NCBI GenBank assembly: GCA_013146195.2
Contig: CM028377.1
Location: forward strand, 102,887,547-102,951,546
Direction of reading: 5' to 3'
Source of the DNA: Codonopsis lanceolata
Taxonomy: Eukaryota > Streptophyta > Magnoliopsida > Asterales > Campanulaceae
DNA: 64,000 nt
Within the stretch, counting starts at the first letter, position 1. Each line of letters opens with the position of its first letter. This document shows, piece after piece, positions 32,901 through 43,138 of the stretch. The notes beneath the pieces were generated by a model that saw nothing but the letters and a program-made list of their open reading frames with translations, searched no databases and was not told the origin of the DNA. The position numbers were made by a program, and so were the translations under genes.

Positions 32901-33270
32901 AACTACGCGATAAGAAGAATTGCTATCCTCGAACCGTCAAAACCTCACAAGACTTAAGGAATGCATCCAAATAGAAGTCTAACATATCTAAACATGTTAA
33001 TCAATCATCATGTAAAGATCTAGGACAAATCGGGGTCAGGAACACAAAACGCAAGTAAACTCCCAATCGCGTCGCATTTCGACTATCGTCGAGTTACGAC
33101 TCGTGACTTTAGCAAGTCAACAACTATATGGAATCTCTTAATAGTATTTTGGTCTTAATGTGATCTCTCATACACATATATACTCTCTCGTAAACCAAAC
33201 AAGCATTCAACAAAGGAAGACATGCGAGCATTGCATGCAATTCAAGCTAACCGGAAATCGGGGTATTACA
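29934..33270 (-). repeat. Gypsy LTR 'A' (minus), left part missing
   Basis: The right end in minus orientation starts TGTAATACCCCGATTTCCGG, identical in type to LTR B (48,940) and LTR C (63,288). The homology with B runs in inverted orientation through the whole stretch, including the blocks reading CCCTACGATGATTGGG-like and CTCAACGGAGTC. No ORF is conserved. The left end is cut by the copia LTR at 29,933. Long LTRs starting TGTAATACCCCG are typical of chromovirus/Tekay-type and related gypsy elements. The precise lineage is not determined. Confidence 0.7.
32466..32507. repeat. Adjacent perfect palindromes inside LTR A
   Basis: At 32,466-32,489 an 11-bp arm AGGACCATGCG is followed by GT and its exact complement CGCATGGTCCT. 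At 32,496-32,507 AAGCG-AC-CGCTT forms a second, shorter hairpin. The equivalent site in LTR B (54,367-54,384) has a different perfect palindrome. Confidence 0.85.
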
Positions 33271-34753
33271 TTTCTGTCCTCGTCATTCCAATCCTTAATC
33301 TTTACTTAATCATTCATAGACAAATTCTTAAGTAATGAAGGTAATAGGAGACGAGAATGAGAAACCGATATGAGAAGACAATTTTCAAGGTCGTTCAGAT
33401 AAAAATTATTTGAACGAATGAGTGCAAAGCACTCGATCTTCTATGATGATTGATTATTGCATAATCAACACCATTTGTATAGGAATACAAATTTGAAGAT
33501 ATGGATGCAATATTTACAGATAGCTCTTCATATTCCATGGGCACCATCTGAAATCTATCTTCAAATCGATCCAAGAGCTTGACCTCTAACTTTAGGAATA
33601 AAATCTTGAACCTCTTGTCAGAGGCTGAGTTCTTCGAAGAAGGATGAAGAACTCAAATCAAGAACTGAGTTCTTGACCAAGACGCCGATCTCTGTCTATA
33701 GAAGTTTCTGATCTCTTCTTCTTCTTCAATACTTTTCTTCTTAGCAATCCACAGAGAATGTTTTGCTAAGGTTTGGGTATGCTCGCTCCAATCTTCTATG
33801 GAGATCTGAGATGCGTTGGTGAAAACAATCTCTTGTAGATCTCACAGCTTCTTTGACGAGGCGGTTGCAGGTGTCTTCGAATCACTTTGATGATCCGATG
33901 TGCGTCTCGTTTTTTGTTTTAGAAGAAATATGATTTCTTTTATAGAATGGGATCAATTTGATCGTTGAGAGATGAAGATGGATTTTCTATATGTTAGAAA
34001 TAGTGTCGTTGTTGAAGACTGTCGGATAGAGACGTTGTTCACGGGATCTTTCATTGTTGGGTAAAAGCTTTGTCCTGCAGATCCTGGAACTGGTTGCCCG
34101 TCTGACTGTATTGATAAGTCTCTGAAAAGTGAGTCTGAATCATAATGCACTGTCAGGTGGTCTGTTCAATAAAGTAGATTCTTTTGACTTTTCCAAACCA
34201 CGTGAGTGAGAGAGAAGATTTTGCAGCATCAGGGATGTCAGGCTTCATAAAGATTTGAGTGACTAGAAGCTTGAACATTTTGTCTTGTTTCGATCTACTG
34301 CATTCTTGTCTCTTTGTAGCACGTGTAGATCCAAGTCTGCTGGTGAGATGTTCAATCCTGAGGAGTCAGTCTTCTAAGAGAGAACTTTTAGTTACTGGTT
34401 ACGGTATGAACATTCAAACCATAGCAAGTCTGCTAGTGGCGAGTCTTCAAGGTATTCTGTTGCGCTCATGACAAAGTCTGCTTCTAACGAGTCTTCTGAA
34501 GATCTTTGTCACTACAACAAGTTTGCTGGTGCTGGTGCATATGAATTGCTGGTCCGTTAATCATCATTAAGAAGGTAGGACTAGAATATGGCAACCTAAC
34601 CTAAGACCTTTGTGTTGTCAAACAAGCTGCCACACTAATCGGTACGTAGACCTTTTAGCCACTTGTTATGACAAACGGTAATGGAAACAAGCAAATCAAA
34701 ATATTCAGAATATGAAAGGTGATAAGTTATTTATCAAGAAACATAATTCAACA
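33271..34753 (-). repeat. E1 3' LTR (truncated by LTR A)
   Basis: Aligns with 43,626-45,095 across its length. Right end ATTCAACA at 34,753, followed by the PPT. TATA-like CTATAAAAG on the minus strand at 33,937-33,945. The part matching 43,139-43,625 is missing, because gypsy LTR A begins at exactly this point. Confidence 0.85.
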
Positions 34754-34767
34754 ATCTCCTCCTATTT
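34754..34767 (-). promoter_or_regulatory. E1 polypurine tract
   Basis: Minus strand AAATAGGAGGAGAT lies directly before the 3' LTR start TGTTGAATTATG, the expected position for plus-strand DNA priming. The E2 equivalent is at 47,014-47,024. Confidence 0.8.
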
Positions 34768-35474
34768 GCTTGGAACCATAATTACAAGATGACATATACA
34801 AAGGACTGAAGCATTTATCAAGACATAGAAATAACATGCCCACAATGAATAATCATTTTATCTCAAGACATGCCCTATGTTGATAATTACAAGAGCGATG
34901 GCTTTAGTATAATCTACTATTGCTTTTACAGACTCGATAAATCAAAGTACTGGACAGGTAAAGCAATAGAAAAAAATGATTTAGATCACTTAGGATATTT
35001 GAAAATGTTTAATTAGGATCTAAAAAGTTTTAGGTTCCTTTCTTGCATAAGGATTTTTATAACTTGAAGAGTGTTTGGCAAGAAGGAAAGGCAAGTCCTT
35101 AAGTAAATATTTGTTTTTGAAAGTTTTTCAATAAGGATTGCTTTTGATACCAAAGTTTATAGAAAATATTATTTTTGTAAAGCAGTCTTGGTATCATGAT
35201 TGATTAGAATAATATCTTTGCTAAAAATGTGTTTTTAAAATGTTCAAAGTAGAAACTGTTCTGAGAATTTTTTTGTAAAAACATTTTTGTGTTTTGTTGA
35301 AATATAGATGAATAGATGTATATGTTTTTAAACAATAATTTTCAACAAAAATGTGCCACAAAGGCAGAAAGTGATTCACAAAGAATCAGTTGTAGGGGTG
35401 AATTTTTCACATTATGTGTGTCTTCCATAGTAGTAGAACAAGGGGAAATTTTGGTATTTTGGTTTTGGCCCTTG

Positions 35475-35660
35475 TTATGAACTTTCCTTTTTAGTTCATG
35501 AACTCTCCTTCTAAGGTTGTTATTTTTCTATGTCTTGGACAGTTATGTCATAAACACTTTCCATCTAAATAATTCTCCTCATTAATTAATGACTCTTCTC
35601 TTTAATAACTCTCCTCCTTAGTTAAAACGAATATGTCATAACTCTCCTCCTTAATGGTTG
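35475..35660 (-). repeat. Repeated PPT-like tracts (E1)
   Basis: At least four purine tracts on the minus strand resemble the true PPT, for example AAGGAGGAGAGTTATGACAT and CTAAGGAGGAGAGTTATT. They sit between the accessory ORF and the 3' LTR. Multiple PPT-like copies in this position are a known hallmark of Sireviruses. Confidence 0.6.
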
Positions 35661-35772
35661 CAAGCAAGAGGGACAAGAGAGAAACGAGGGAGAATATGAG
35701 AGAAGGATGGAAGACAAAGAAAATGACAGTTGAAAATTAATAAAGTATCGATTTAAAGATGAATAATACATC

Positions 35773-36618
35773 TTAGTTGGAATCCCCAAAGCTACCAGTA
35801 CTAGAGCCTAAGGAATATTCTCTATCCTTGTCAGAAAAGTTTCGATTGCTCAACAACTCTCGAGTTATCAGCAAATCTCTAGTGATAGGAAGGCGTTCAT
35901 CCTCGTGGATTGTGGAATGAATGGGCTGATAGGAGCAAAGAAAATGACATATGATCCTTACATACTTGTGAATGCCAGACCCATTCACTTGTCTTCGCAA
36001 GATGGATCGGCAGATAAGAGAGAAGACGATTTCATACCAGTTGATGTTGTGAGAATCGAGAACAACAATGGTGTAGTTCCGAAGACTTCTGGTGTCACTT
36101 CCTGAGCTTGCTTCATAAAATAGAAGGCATCGACTCAGAATTTCACCAATACTGTACACATCTATGGGATAGTTATTGATGTCCCAAGTACTGTAGTCAT
36201 CTCAAGAATTGTAGCCAGTTCGTTGAAGCCATGATTCATTGAAAATGGAATCGTCGAAAGAGTCAGGTCCAATAGAGGGAAGCTGGAAGACTCGTGACAT
36301 GTTTTCGGCATTGAGGACGACGTCAGTACCTCGAATGCAACCATTGAAGCTCTTACCATCTCTTGCCAGTTGCATCCTTGAATAAAATTCATCAACCAAT
36401 GGAAGGATGTAGAATTCTTCGCGAAAAGTAAGGATGGAGACGAGTCCAGAACTGTGAAGAAGATCAATAATCGTTCCTCCAACAGTGTTGTCGAGGAGAA
36501 ATTGTTCCCCTTGAATCGTGTGACCTAGAATGTAGGACTGAGAACCTACTCTGGTAACGAAGGGCGATTCAGCAGGAACAAATGGACTAGAGACGCTGTT
36601 AGAAGATGAAGCGGCCAT
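35773..36618 (-). pseudogene. E1 accessory ORF (about 280 codons, one premature stop)
   Basis: The likely start is ATG 36,616-36,618 (MAASSSNSVSSP), chosen because E2 starts at the same residue. The frame matches the E2 ORF along its full length except for one TGA (after RTGYNS) where E2 has CGA, a C-to-T change at a CpG. Conserved blocks: QSYILGHTIQGEQFLLDNTV, HSSGLVSIL, EFYSRM, RDGKSF, SRVFQLPS, NGSGIHKYVRII, HEDERLPITRDLLITREL, SLGSSTGSFGDSN. The layout (EFY..M, then RG, then LP, then a late LDSH/ICR region) resembles the 'putative plant transposon protein' domain (PF20167 type) found in plant retroelements. Enzymatic motifs are not apparent. It is in sense orientation at the env-like position upstream of the 3' LTR. 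Confidence 0.75.
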
Positions 36619-37614
36619 GAAGAGATTTCTGAAGATAGATGGAGAATCGGCAAGTAATGATATCAATTGTAAAAATGATAGCAATTGTTGAAGTGAGGTC
36701 AAATGATACCAGTTGTTGGGAAATCTCAATTGTTGGAAGATTATTATGGGAAGAATTAAAGATTTAGTACTTTTGGAGGACATAATTATTGGAAGAACAC
36801 ACTTATCAAGAACCGTCGTTTTGGTATCCATTGTAGATCAGTAATGACAGATATACGAAGCGGCGAAGTAATCAACGTCAAGGCTCAAGTTTGAATGGAC
36901 ATTTAACTTAGAAGGCGACGATTCATGATGACGATATTAAGTCATTCTTGGAAATATGTTTCTAAACAGATTTGTGACTTAATTCGAGGTTTTATAATAC
37001 TGAAGAAAATATTTAAAGGAGATACTTAATTGGATGTCCTAAAAATTGAAATGAGAACGAATTCGGTATTTAGAAGAGTAAAGGAGCTAATATCGATGAC
37101 TTCTGTTTAGAAAATATTGTTAAGTTGAAAATAAATACATACCATGAGGAAATAAGATAGGTTTTAGAATTCTAAATTCCAAAAAAAAAAGATTTATTCT
37201 CAAATCTTTTGGATTTTTAGAATTTAAATAATTTTGAAAAATAATTTTGTGTCCCAAATTGTTAAGTAGATATTTTACGGGGCTTTTTGAATCATCTACA
37301 CAATACTCAGCAATCTCCCAAATATCTTACAATTTTAGGACATAAATATATTTCAAAATAGTTTTTAATGTATCTTTCAAGAAAATACTTTGCAAAACAT
37401 TGGTGATTTTGTGTTCTTTGGTTCCAGAAGATAGTTTACGGGGCTTTCTGAATCATCTACATAATCACCAACAATCTCCCAAAATTTGTAGAAAGTTTTC
37501 GTACAAAAACAAAAATTTTTGAAAACATTTTTGAGAGACGTTTGAAATACGTTTTGAGAATCTATCAATATTTCCAAAGGTGGTTGAAGTTAGAGATGTC
37601 ATCACGAGAAAATG
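36619..37614. other. E1 interior, non-coding
   Basis: AT-rich. A direct repeat (ACGGGGCTTT..TGAATCATCTACA near 37,277 and 37,439) is the main structure. No coding region supported. Confidence 0.5.
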
Positions 37615-38295
37615 ATCAGCAGAGTTGGAAGTCTGCTGATACATAGTTGTGAATCTACAGAGATGGAAGTCTACTGATTCAGATTGGAAAGGGAATATAA
37701 TCAGTAATGATTGAAGTCTGCTGATATCAACTGATAAAACGAAGATGTATTCCACAGTGATGGATGTCTGCTGATACTTATTGATAAAAGCAGTGGAGTG
37801 AAAGGGTAAATATCGAAAGTCTTCTTATACCAATTAATGAATGAATGGCTTTATCAATTGTTTGAACACAATGTTGATACAAAGTATTGAATCAAAAAGA
37901 TACCAAATGTTGAATTAAAGAGTTGAAGTCTGCTGATGCTAATTGAGAAGAAGGAATGTGTTCAGTAGAGGTGAAAGTTATTCGATATCAATTGAAAACA
38001 ACTTTGTGTTCAGTGATTGAAGTTTTACTGAAACCAATTGTTTGGATCAAATGGTTCAGAAGAGGTGAGAGTCTTTTAATCTGAAATAGTGATCATCAGA
38101 GTTTTAGGAATGCCGATACTAATTGATGTAAATGAAGAAAGGATCGACAGAGATGGGGATCTGCTGATAGTAGGTGATCAACATGAATGAATGTCTGCTG
38201 ATACTGGGTGTATCTTATGAGCTTAGCAGACCTGAGGGTTTGCTGAATAATGATTGGACAACATACATTGAGGTCTGCTGATACCAATTGAGTGA
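37615..38295. repeat. Degenerate minisatellite with a PBS-like core
   Basis: About 14 diverged copies of a core GTCTGCTGATACCAATTGA, spaced by roughly 45-55 bp (clear copies at 37,631, about 37,721, 37,766, about 37,927, about 38,188 and about 38,272). On the minus strand the core reads TCAATTGGTATCAGCAGAC, sharing ATTGGTATCAG with the LTR/PBS junction of this element. Confidence 0.7.
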
Positions 38296-41200
38296 AGAAT
38301 ATTTCAACAAATTATCCTTTTGGATGCCTTGGCTTTTGGAAGGATAAACCATAAGCTTCCTCGGCAGGATTAACTGATGATTATGCTCCTCCTCAATAGA
38401 ATCCCAATTAAGTGAGAAGAGCATTAGATGCGAAATGGAAGATAAGAGCCATTTTAGTCAGAGCATTTGTATCACAAAGAAGCAAGTAACTCATTCTTAA
38501 TTTGGCTAGAAATAAAGAATTGAGATAACATATTTTGCTTCTTGGTCAACAGCTAAGATGATGATGGCTATCTTTAGGGTAAGAAAGTCATCTGTTCAAT
38601 ACAAGGGATGAAAGAAATTTTTTGAGCAAAGTTGTCTTGAATAGAGGAAACAGCAGGCATGAAATATTATTCTGGAGTGAAGGTATAGATGTCGCTCGTT
38701 CCTCAGAAGGTCATCATTCCAACAACAGATATGAGGTCTACTATTGTGAAGCATTTGAGACCTGATATTAGGAGAGAATGAAGATTCACCAGAACATCAT
38801 GGGTTAAGGTGAGATCTTACATTCCTGAGAAAGGAGTTGCATAGGAAGCAGTCCTTTCTGAAGAAATCCAAAATCTTAGTAATTCATATTCAAACATAAT
38901 TTCTTCTCATGAGATTTCTACCAGTACTCTAGATGTTTTGAAGCAGAATAAGGTTCTGTTCAACTGAGTTAAAATCAGTTTTCAAGATATCGGTGACAAC
39001 AGTTGATACCAGACGAGATCGAAAGATTGTCATTATAATAAGAATCAACTTAGTCTTTTGAGCAATATAAGTTTTTGATGAAAAAATAATGTCTTATGTG
39101 CTTTTTGAATCAGATCTATAAGAATAGATCGAATTCATATGACTATTATTTAAAAAGTAGATTATGGTTTCTTCTCATCAGAATTATATAGTGTCGATTA
39201 AGATTACTAATGCTTAAGGATTGGTTTGCTATTATGTTAACAGCAGAGTTATGCTTGCTGTTGTGGATTTAGAATAGAAGATATAATGTAAAGTACAAGT
39301 ACTGAGTCCATAAGCAAAACATAAGATTTCATGCTATCAAAGAATATGCATACAAAAGTAGATAGACATGAAGTAAAGTTGTCTTGAACAAGTTCTCATT
39401 TAGATCAAAATATAATAGATTACAACGAGGATCTAATGATTACAAGATTCAAATACAACTTCCGGTGACTTAACTACTACTAGTAAAAAACTAATCTAAA
39501 CACCTGATACATTTTAAAAATAAAAATGTTACAAGGAGTTGTCTATGAAGACCATGGACCCAGATCTATTTAAACCGATTGGCAAACATAATATAAGTTC
39601 GACATCAAGTGTTTGAGTCGAAAGAGGCAGCCAAATGGAATCTCTACACTGTAAAAGGTGCAGATATGTGATCCTGTCGCCTGCTCTTCTTTCTCCCTTC
39701 AGCTAGCTCTTAAGCCTAGGTGACCTTCACAAGCAAGCATGACTACCTTTCAAAAGTCGGGTCCTGTGAATTGTGCTTATCTCTCAGGAGAATCATATTA
39801 GCGAAAGAATATGTAGAAAGTCTACATTGCTAAAAAGGGGCAGCCGACATGAGCACGGTCACATGATTCTGGGAGAGGCATGCTAAATGGTTGTTGAGGT
39901 AAATCTTCATACAAGAGGAATCCTCAAAACTAACCAAACAACTTTCGGTGGATAGGAAAGGTAATACCAAGTTGTTGAGAGATAAACTTGATCTAAGACT
40001 AAGAATACTCCTAAGTAACATTTTGAAAAGAAGGAATATTGTATCAGTGTCTATCATAGTGTTTGGGAAGTAGTTTGCGAGTGATAGAGATGAGGGAAGG
40101 AGTGTCTCTATAAATACTCTCTGAGGCAAGACGAAGGACCGGTTAATGAGATGAGTTCATTAAAATCGAAGAGTCCTTTCAACCATTCTCATTAAAATCA
40201 TATAGAGTAGTGTGAGAGATGGTTTTAATTTCTAGATATCCGATAAAGATTCTTCTTGGAAAGCTAAAAAGTTTTTGAAAAGACAAAACAACATTCTTGA
40301 GAAGATAAAAAAGTTTTCGATGTGACAAAACAACTTTTTAGTAAGATTTTGACAAAACAGCTTTTTCGAAAAAGTTTGATTTTGACAAAATCACTTTCCA
40401 GATAAATGTTTTGATTGAAAAGTGTTTACTTCTTTAAAACATTTTAACTTTACCGAGAATCTATGAAATTCATCTTTTACTTTAGGAAATAGTCAATTTC
40501 AAAAAGTTTTACCCAACCTTTGTAGAAATAACAAAGATACCCTTGTATATTGCATATTGTCTACCAAGGTGAAAACTCCTATAAGTTAGCACAGAGAACT
40601 GAGCTTATGAAGTACTGCAACGCAAGACTGTTAGTCAAAGATGAAGGATTGATGTTCATAAATACAAAACAGATCAAAGACAATTTAAATTACTTTGAAG
40701 AGATAACATAAAACCAATTGAGTAAAGTAAAGCATACTTAATAGATAAGAAAAGGAATATTAACGCTAAGTATGATAAGCAGATACACAAGCATTATATT
40801 TACAGAGGAAAAAACAGAGAAGAACATAGTATGTAAATATAAGGCTATGCAGTGATGATATATCTATGATCCTGGTTATCAAGAATTGTAGAGATAAAAC
40901 AGAGATCAATCATATATCAGAACCCAGAGAGAAGAAGATATGACTGAAGCAAGTGAATAGCATCCTGCAAGTCAGTCAAGCATAATATTTTATGCTGTTA
41001 GAGAGAGAATAAAATTTGCTTATTGATCTTGAGAGAATCTGTGTTCCTGAACGAAAACCAAGAAGATCATTAGCAACATTTTATGAGCTTTAGAAATCTC
41101 CATAAAAATCTAGATACATGAATAAGTTTTTCAAGAAAATCCAGGGAATGTAGGAAGGAGAATCTGGATTTAATTATCTTATTCTCCCTTAATCTTATGT

Positions 41201-41560
41201 GCTTAGAGCAGGGAAAGGAACAAATTGAAGGATTGAGCCCTAGACATGGGATGTACCTTAAGCAACAATCATGTTTAGATCGAGGTAGATGTTCTTAAGA
41301 GTGAGGCTTTTAGAATATGAGCTAATGTGTCTATAATACTTGATAGATGTTGCCTAAAGAATAGATTTCCTTTGCAACAACTTACAAAATCTTTAATTCG
41401 TATTTCTTAGCAATTGATTGCAGATGACTCTTTGAAATATATGTCAAGTTCCCAAAAACTAAATATCATATAACAGAGGGATCAATCAATGTTTCATGAT
41501 ATGGAGTTTTTAACTTTTAACCTTTTTCATAAGAAGAAATAAGAATCATTCAAAATTCTT
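38296..41560. other. E1 interior, non-coding
   Basis: No gag or pol motif on either strand. The stretch 39,390-40,640 is collinear with 56,290-63,150 of E2 once the LINE is removed. A 99-codon minus-strand frame (39,830-40,129) has a partly matching frame in E2 (62,406-62,609; both with MIDTDT and LNNHLA), which probably reflects DNA homology only. Confidence 0.5.
41552..41560. repeat. MULE target-site duplication, left copy
   Basis: AAAATTCTT, identical to 42,696-42,704. Nine bp is the standard Mutator length. Confidence 0.92.
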
Positions 41561-42695
41561 GGCAAAACCCCTCATTTGGCCATCCAACTTTTCAAAAACT
41601 TGCAAGGCGGCCACCGAAAGTTTGAAACTTGCAATGAGGCCACTGAACATTAGTTAGGCTGCAAGCGAGCCCATTTTCTGACGGACGTTAGACTCAATCG
41701 TTAAATTAAGGGGCAAAATAGGAAAAACAATATTGAAAAATGAAAATGTAAAATTAACGTCGATTAACTTGAGACAAACCCAGATGAAATTGGGGAAGAA
41801 CTAAAATCGGGGATTTCATATATGTCTGAAAGATAGAGAGAGTTTGAATCGAAGACGGTGGGGTTGGCGTCATCGATGGAGGAGAAGGCGAGTCGAGGCT
41901 CGTTCTTTGTTGAGGGCGAAATGGCAACTTGTTTCGATTATGGCGTGACTTAACAATCGGAGATCGTATGGAAGGTCCGGTGGGCCACCGCCTGGTCGCA
42001 GGGATGGGGATGGGCATGGGGATAGTTCGTGGGGAAGAAATCGGAGATCTTATGGTGGATTTGAGAATGATCGGAGAGGTCCGCCATCTAGGGTTTCGGA
42101 TTTTGATCAGCCATCTAGGGCTGATGAGTTTGATAATTGGGCAATGGCGAAGAAGTCTATCCGTTTGATTCTGATAGGTTTAGTTCAAGTGGATGAGGTG
42201 GTCTATTGGTGGTGGAGGTTTTTTGATGAAATTGATAATTGGGCTCTTCAAGTGGCTCATCTAGATCTTTAAGTTTTGGTTACGGTTTAGGGATTCTATA
42301 TCGTTGGGGAGTGGGATGAAGGGGAGCAAGAAAGAAGGCGTTGGTATTGGATCCTCAAGGGGTGAGAGTGCTCGGTTGAGCATGGTGAACCAATAAGCCA
42401 AATCCGTTTGGGGCGTGAGACCTAGGGATGAGATCGAGAAGTGTTTGGATTGGAAGAAAGTGGACTTGGACCTTGAGGCTAAGAAAAATACCGGAGTCGA
42501 CTAGCTTCAAATTAGTGCACTTGAGTCGAACATGATACTTGTCAATAACAGGAAAAATAGAGATTTTACATAATTTAACGGCCAAAAGTCAAAAAAGCCT
42601 AACTAATGTTCGATGGCCTCATTGCAAGTTTTAAACTTTCGGTGGCTGCTTTGCAAGTTTTTGAAAAGTTGGGTGGCCAAATGGAGGGTTTTGCC
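41561..42695. mobile_element. Pack-MULE (non-autonomous Mutator-like element)
   Basis: A 1,135-bp element with long terminal inverted repeats of about 100 bp. The left end starts GGCAAAACCCCTCATTTGGC and the right end, reverse-complemented, starts GGCAAAACCCTCCATTTGGC. The match continues through CTTTTCAAAAACTTGCAA, GCCACCGAAAGTTT and GAACATTAGTTAGGC. Perfect 9-bp duplications AAAATTCTT flank it. No transposase is present. The interior is GC-richer than the host element and holds a fragment of a cellular gene, which defines a Pack-MULE. Confidence 0.92.
41949..42504 (+). pseudogene. eIF4B gene fragment captured by the Pack-MULE
   Basis: The plus strand matches plant translation initiation factor 4B, which stimulates eIF4A helicase activity. 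An RG/DG-rich stretch reads NRRSYGRSGGPPPGRRDGDG, then RRSYGGFENDRRGPPSRVSD, PSRADEFDNWAMAKKS. After frameshifts, DEGEQERRR and LVLDPQG follow, then NPFGA with RPRDEIEKCLDWKKVDLDLE and AKK, all in the order of the plant eIF4B middle and C-terminal regions. The three frame changes and the TGA/TAG codons mean no protein is made. No intron was noticed across the homologous blocks, so it could be a single-exon capture. The source gene is not in this window. Confidence 0.85.
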
Positions 42696-42704
42696 AAAAT
42701 TCTT
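42696..42704. repeat. MULE target-site duplication, right copy
   Basis: AAAATTCTT, identical to 41,552-41,560. Confidence 0.92.
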
Positions 42705-43124
42705 TCACTTTGAGGTTGCAAAATTGTGAACTAAGAAATTTCTGTCGAGAAGGTGTTGGATTGATATCAATCGTTAGCCTTATGTCAAGAGAATTTGAAT
42801 CAAGGATTCATTTAAGATGAAGCATCCATCGAAATGTTATACATCTGAGAAAATTTTATTCATAGTGTCAATTGAAGTGTACTTATGTCATATGAATAAA
42901 TTTCTCATATTCAAGCAAGGAATCACCAAAGGAATTGTCTAACTCAATTGATTTTTGAAAACAAAATAGTTTTTCAAGGTGAACATGTTTTCAAAAATAT
43001 TTCTCATGAGATCCATGTGAAAAGAGTTTTGAAATAAAAATTTTCTTTTGACATGCATTTGGAGTGAGCAATCAAGGATCAAACTCTCAGGTGGTTAGAC
43101 CTGGCATATAGCTTTGAGAGCTTG

Positions 43125-43136
43125 GCTTTGATACCA
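43125..43136 (-). promoter_or_regulatory. E1 primer-binding site
   Basis: Minus strand TGGTATCAAAGC, one mismatch from the initiator-Met tRNA complement TGGTATCAGAGC. It lies two bases from the LTR end, the same spacing as in the gag-bearing element at 28,650. Confidence 0.85.
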
Positions 43137-43138
43137 AT

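Noticed and set aside
34503..34530. CACTACAACAAG as a possible CACTA left terminus
   Set aside because: The string lies within the E1 LTR, and the other LTR copy has a diverged version (44,846), so it is ordinary LTR sequence.
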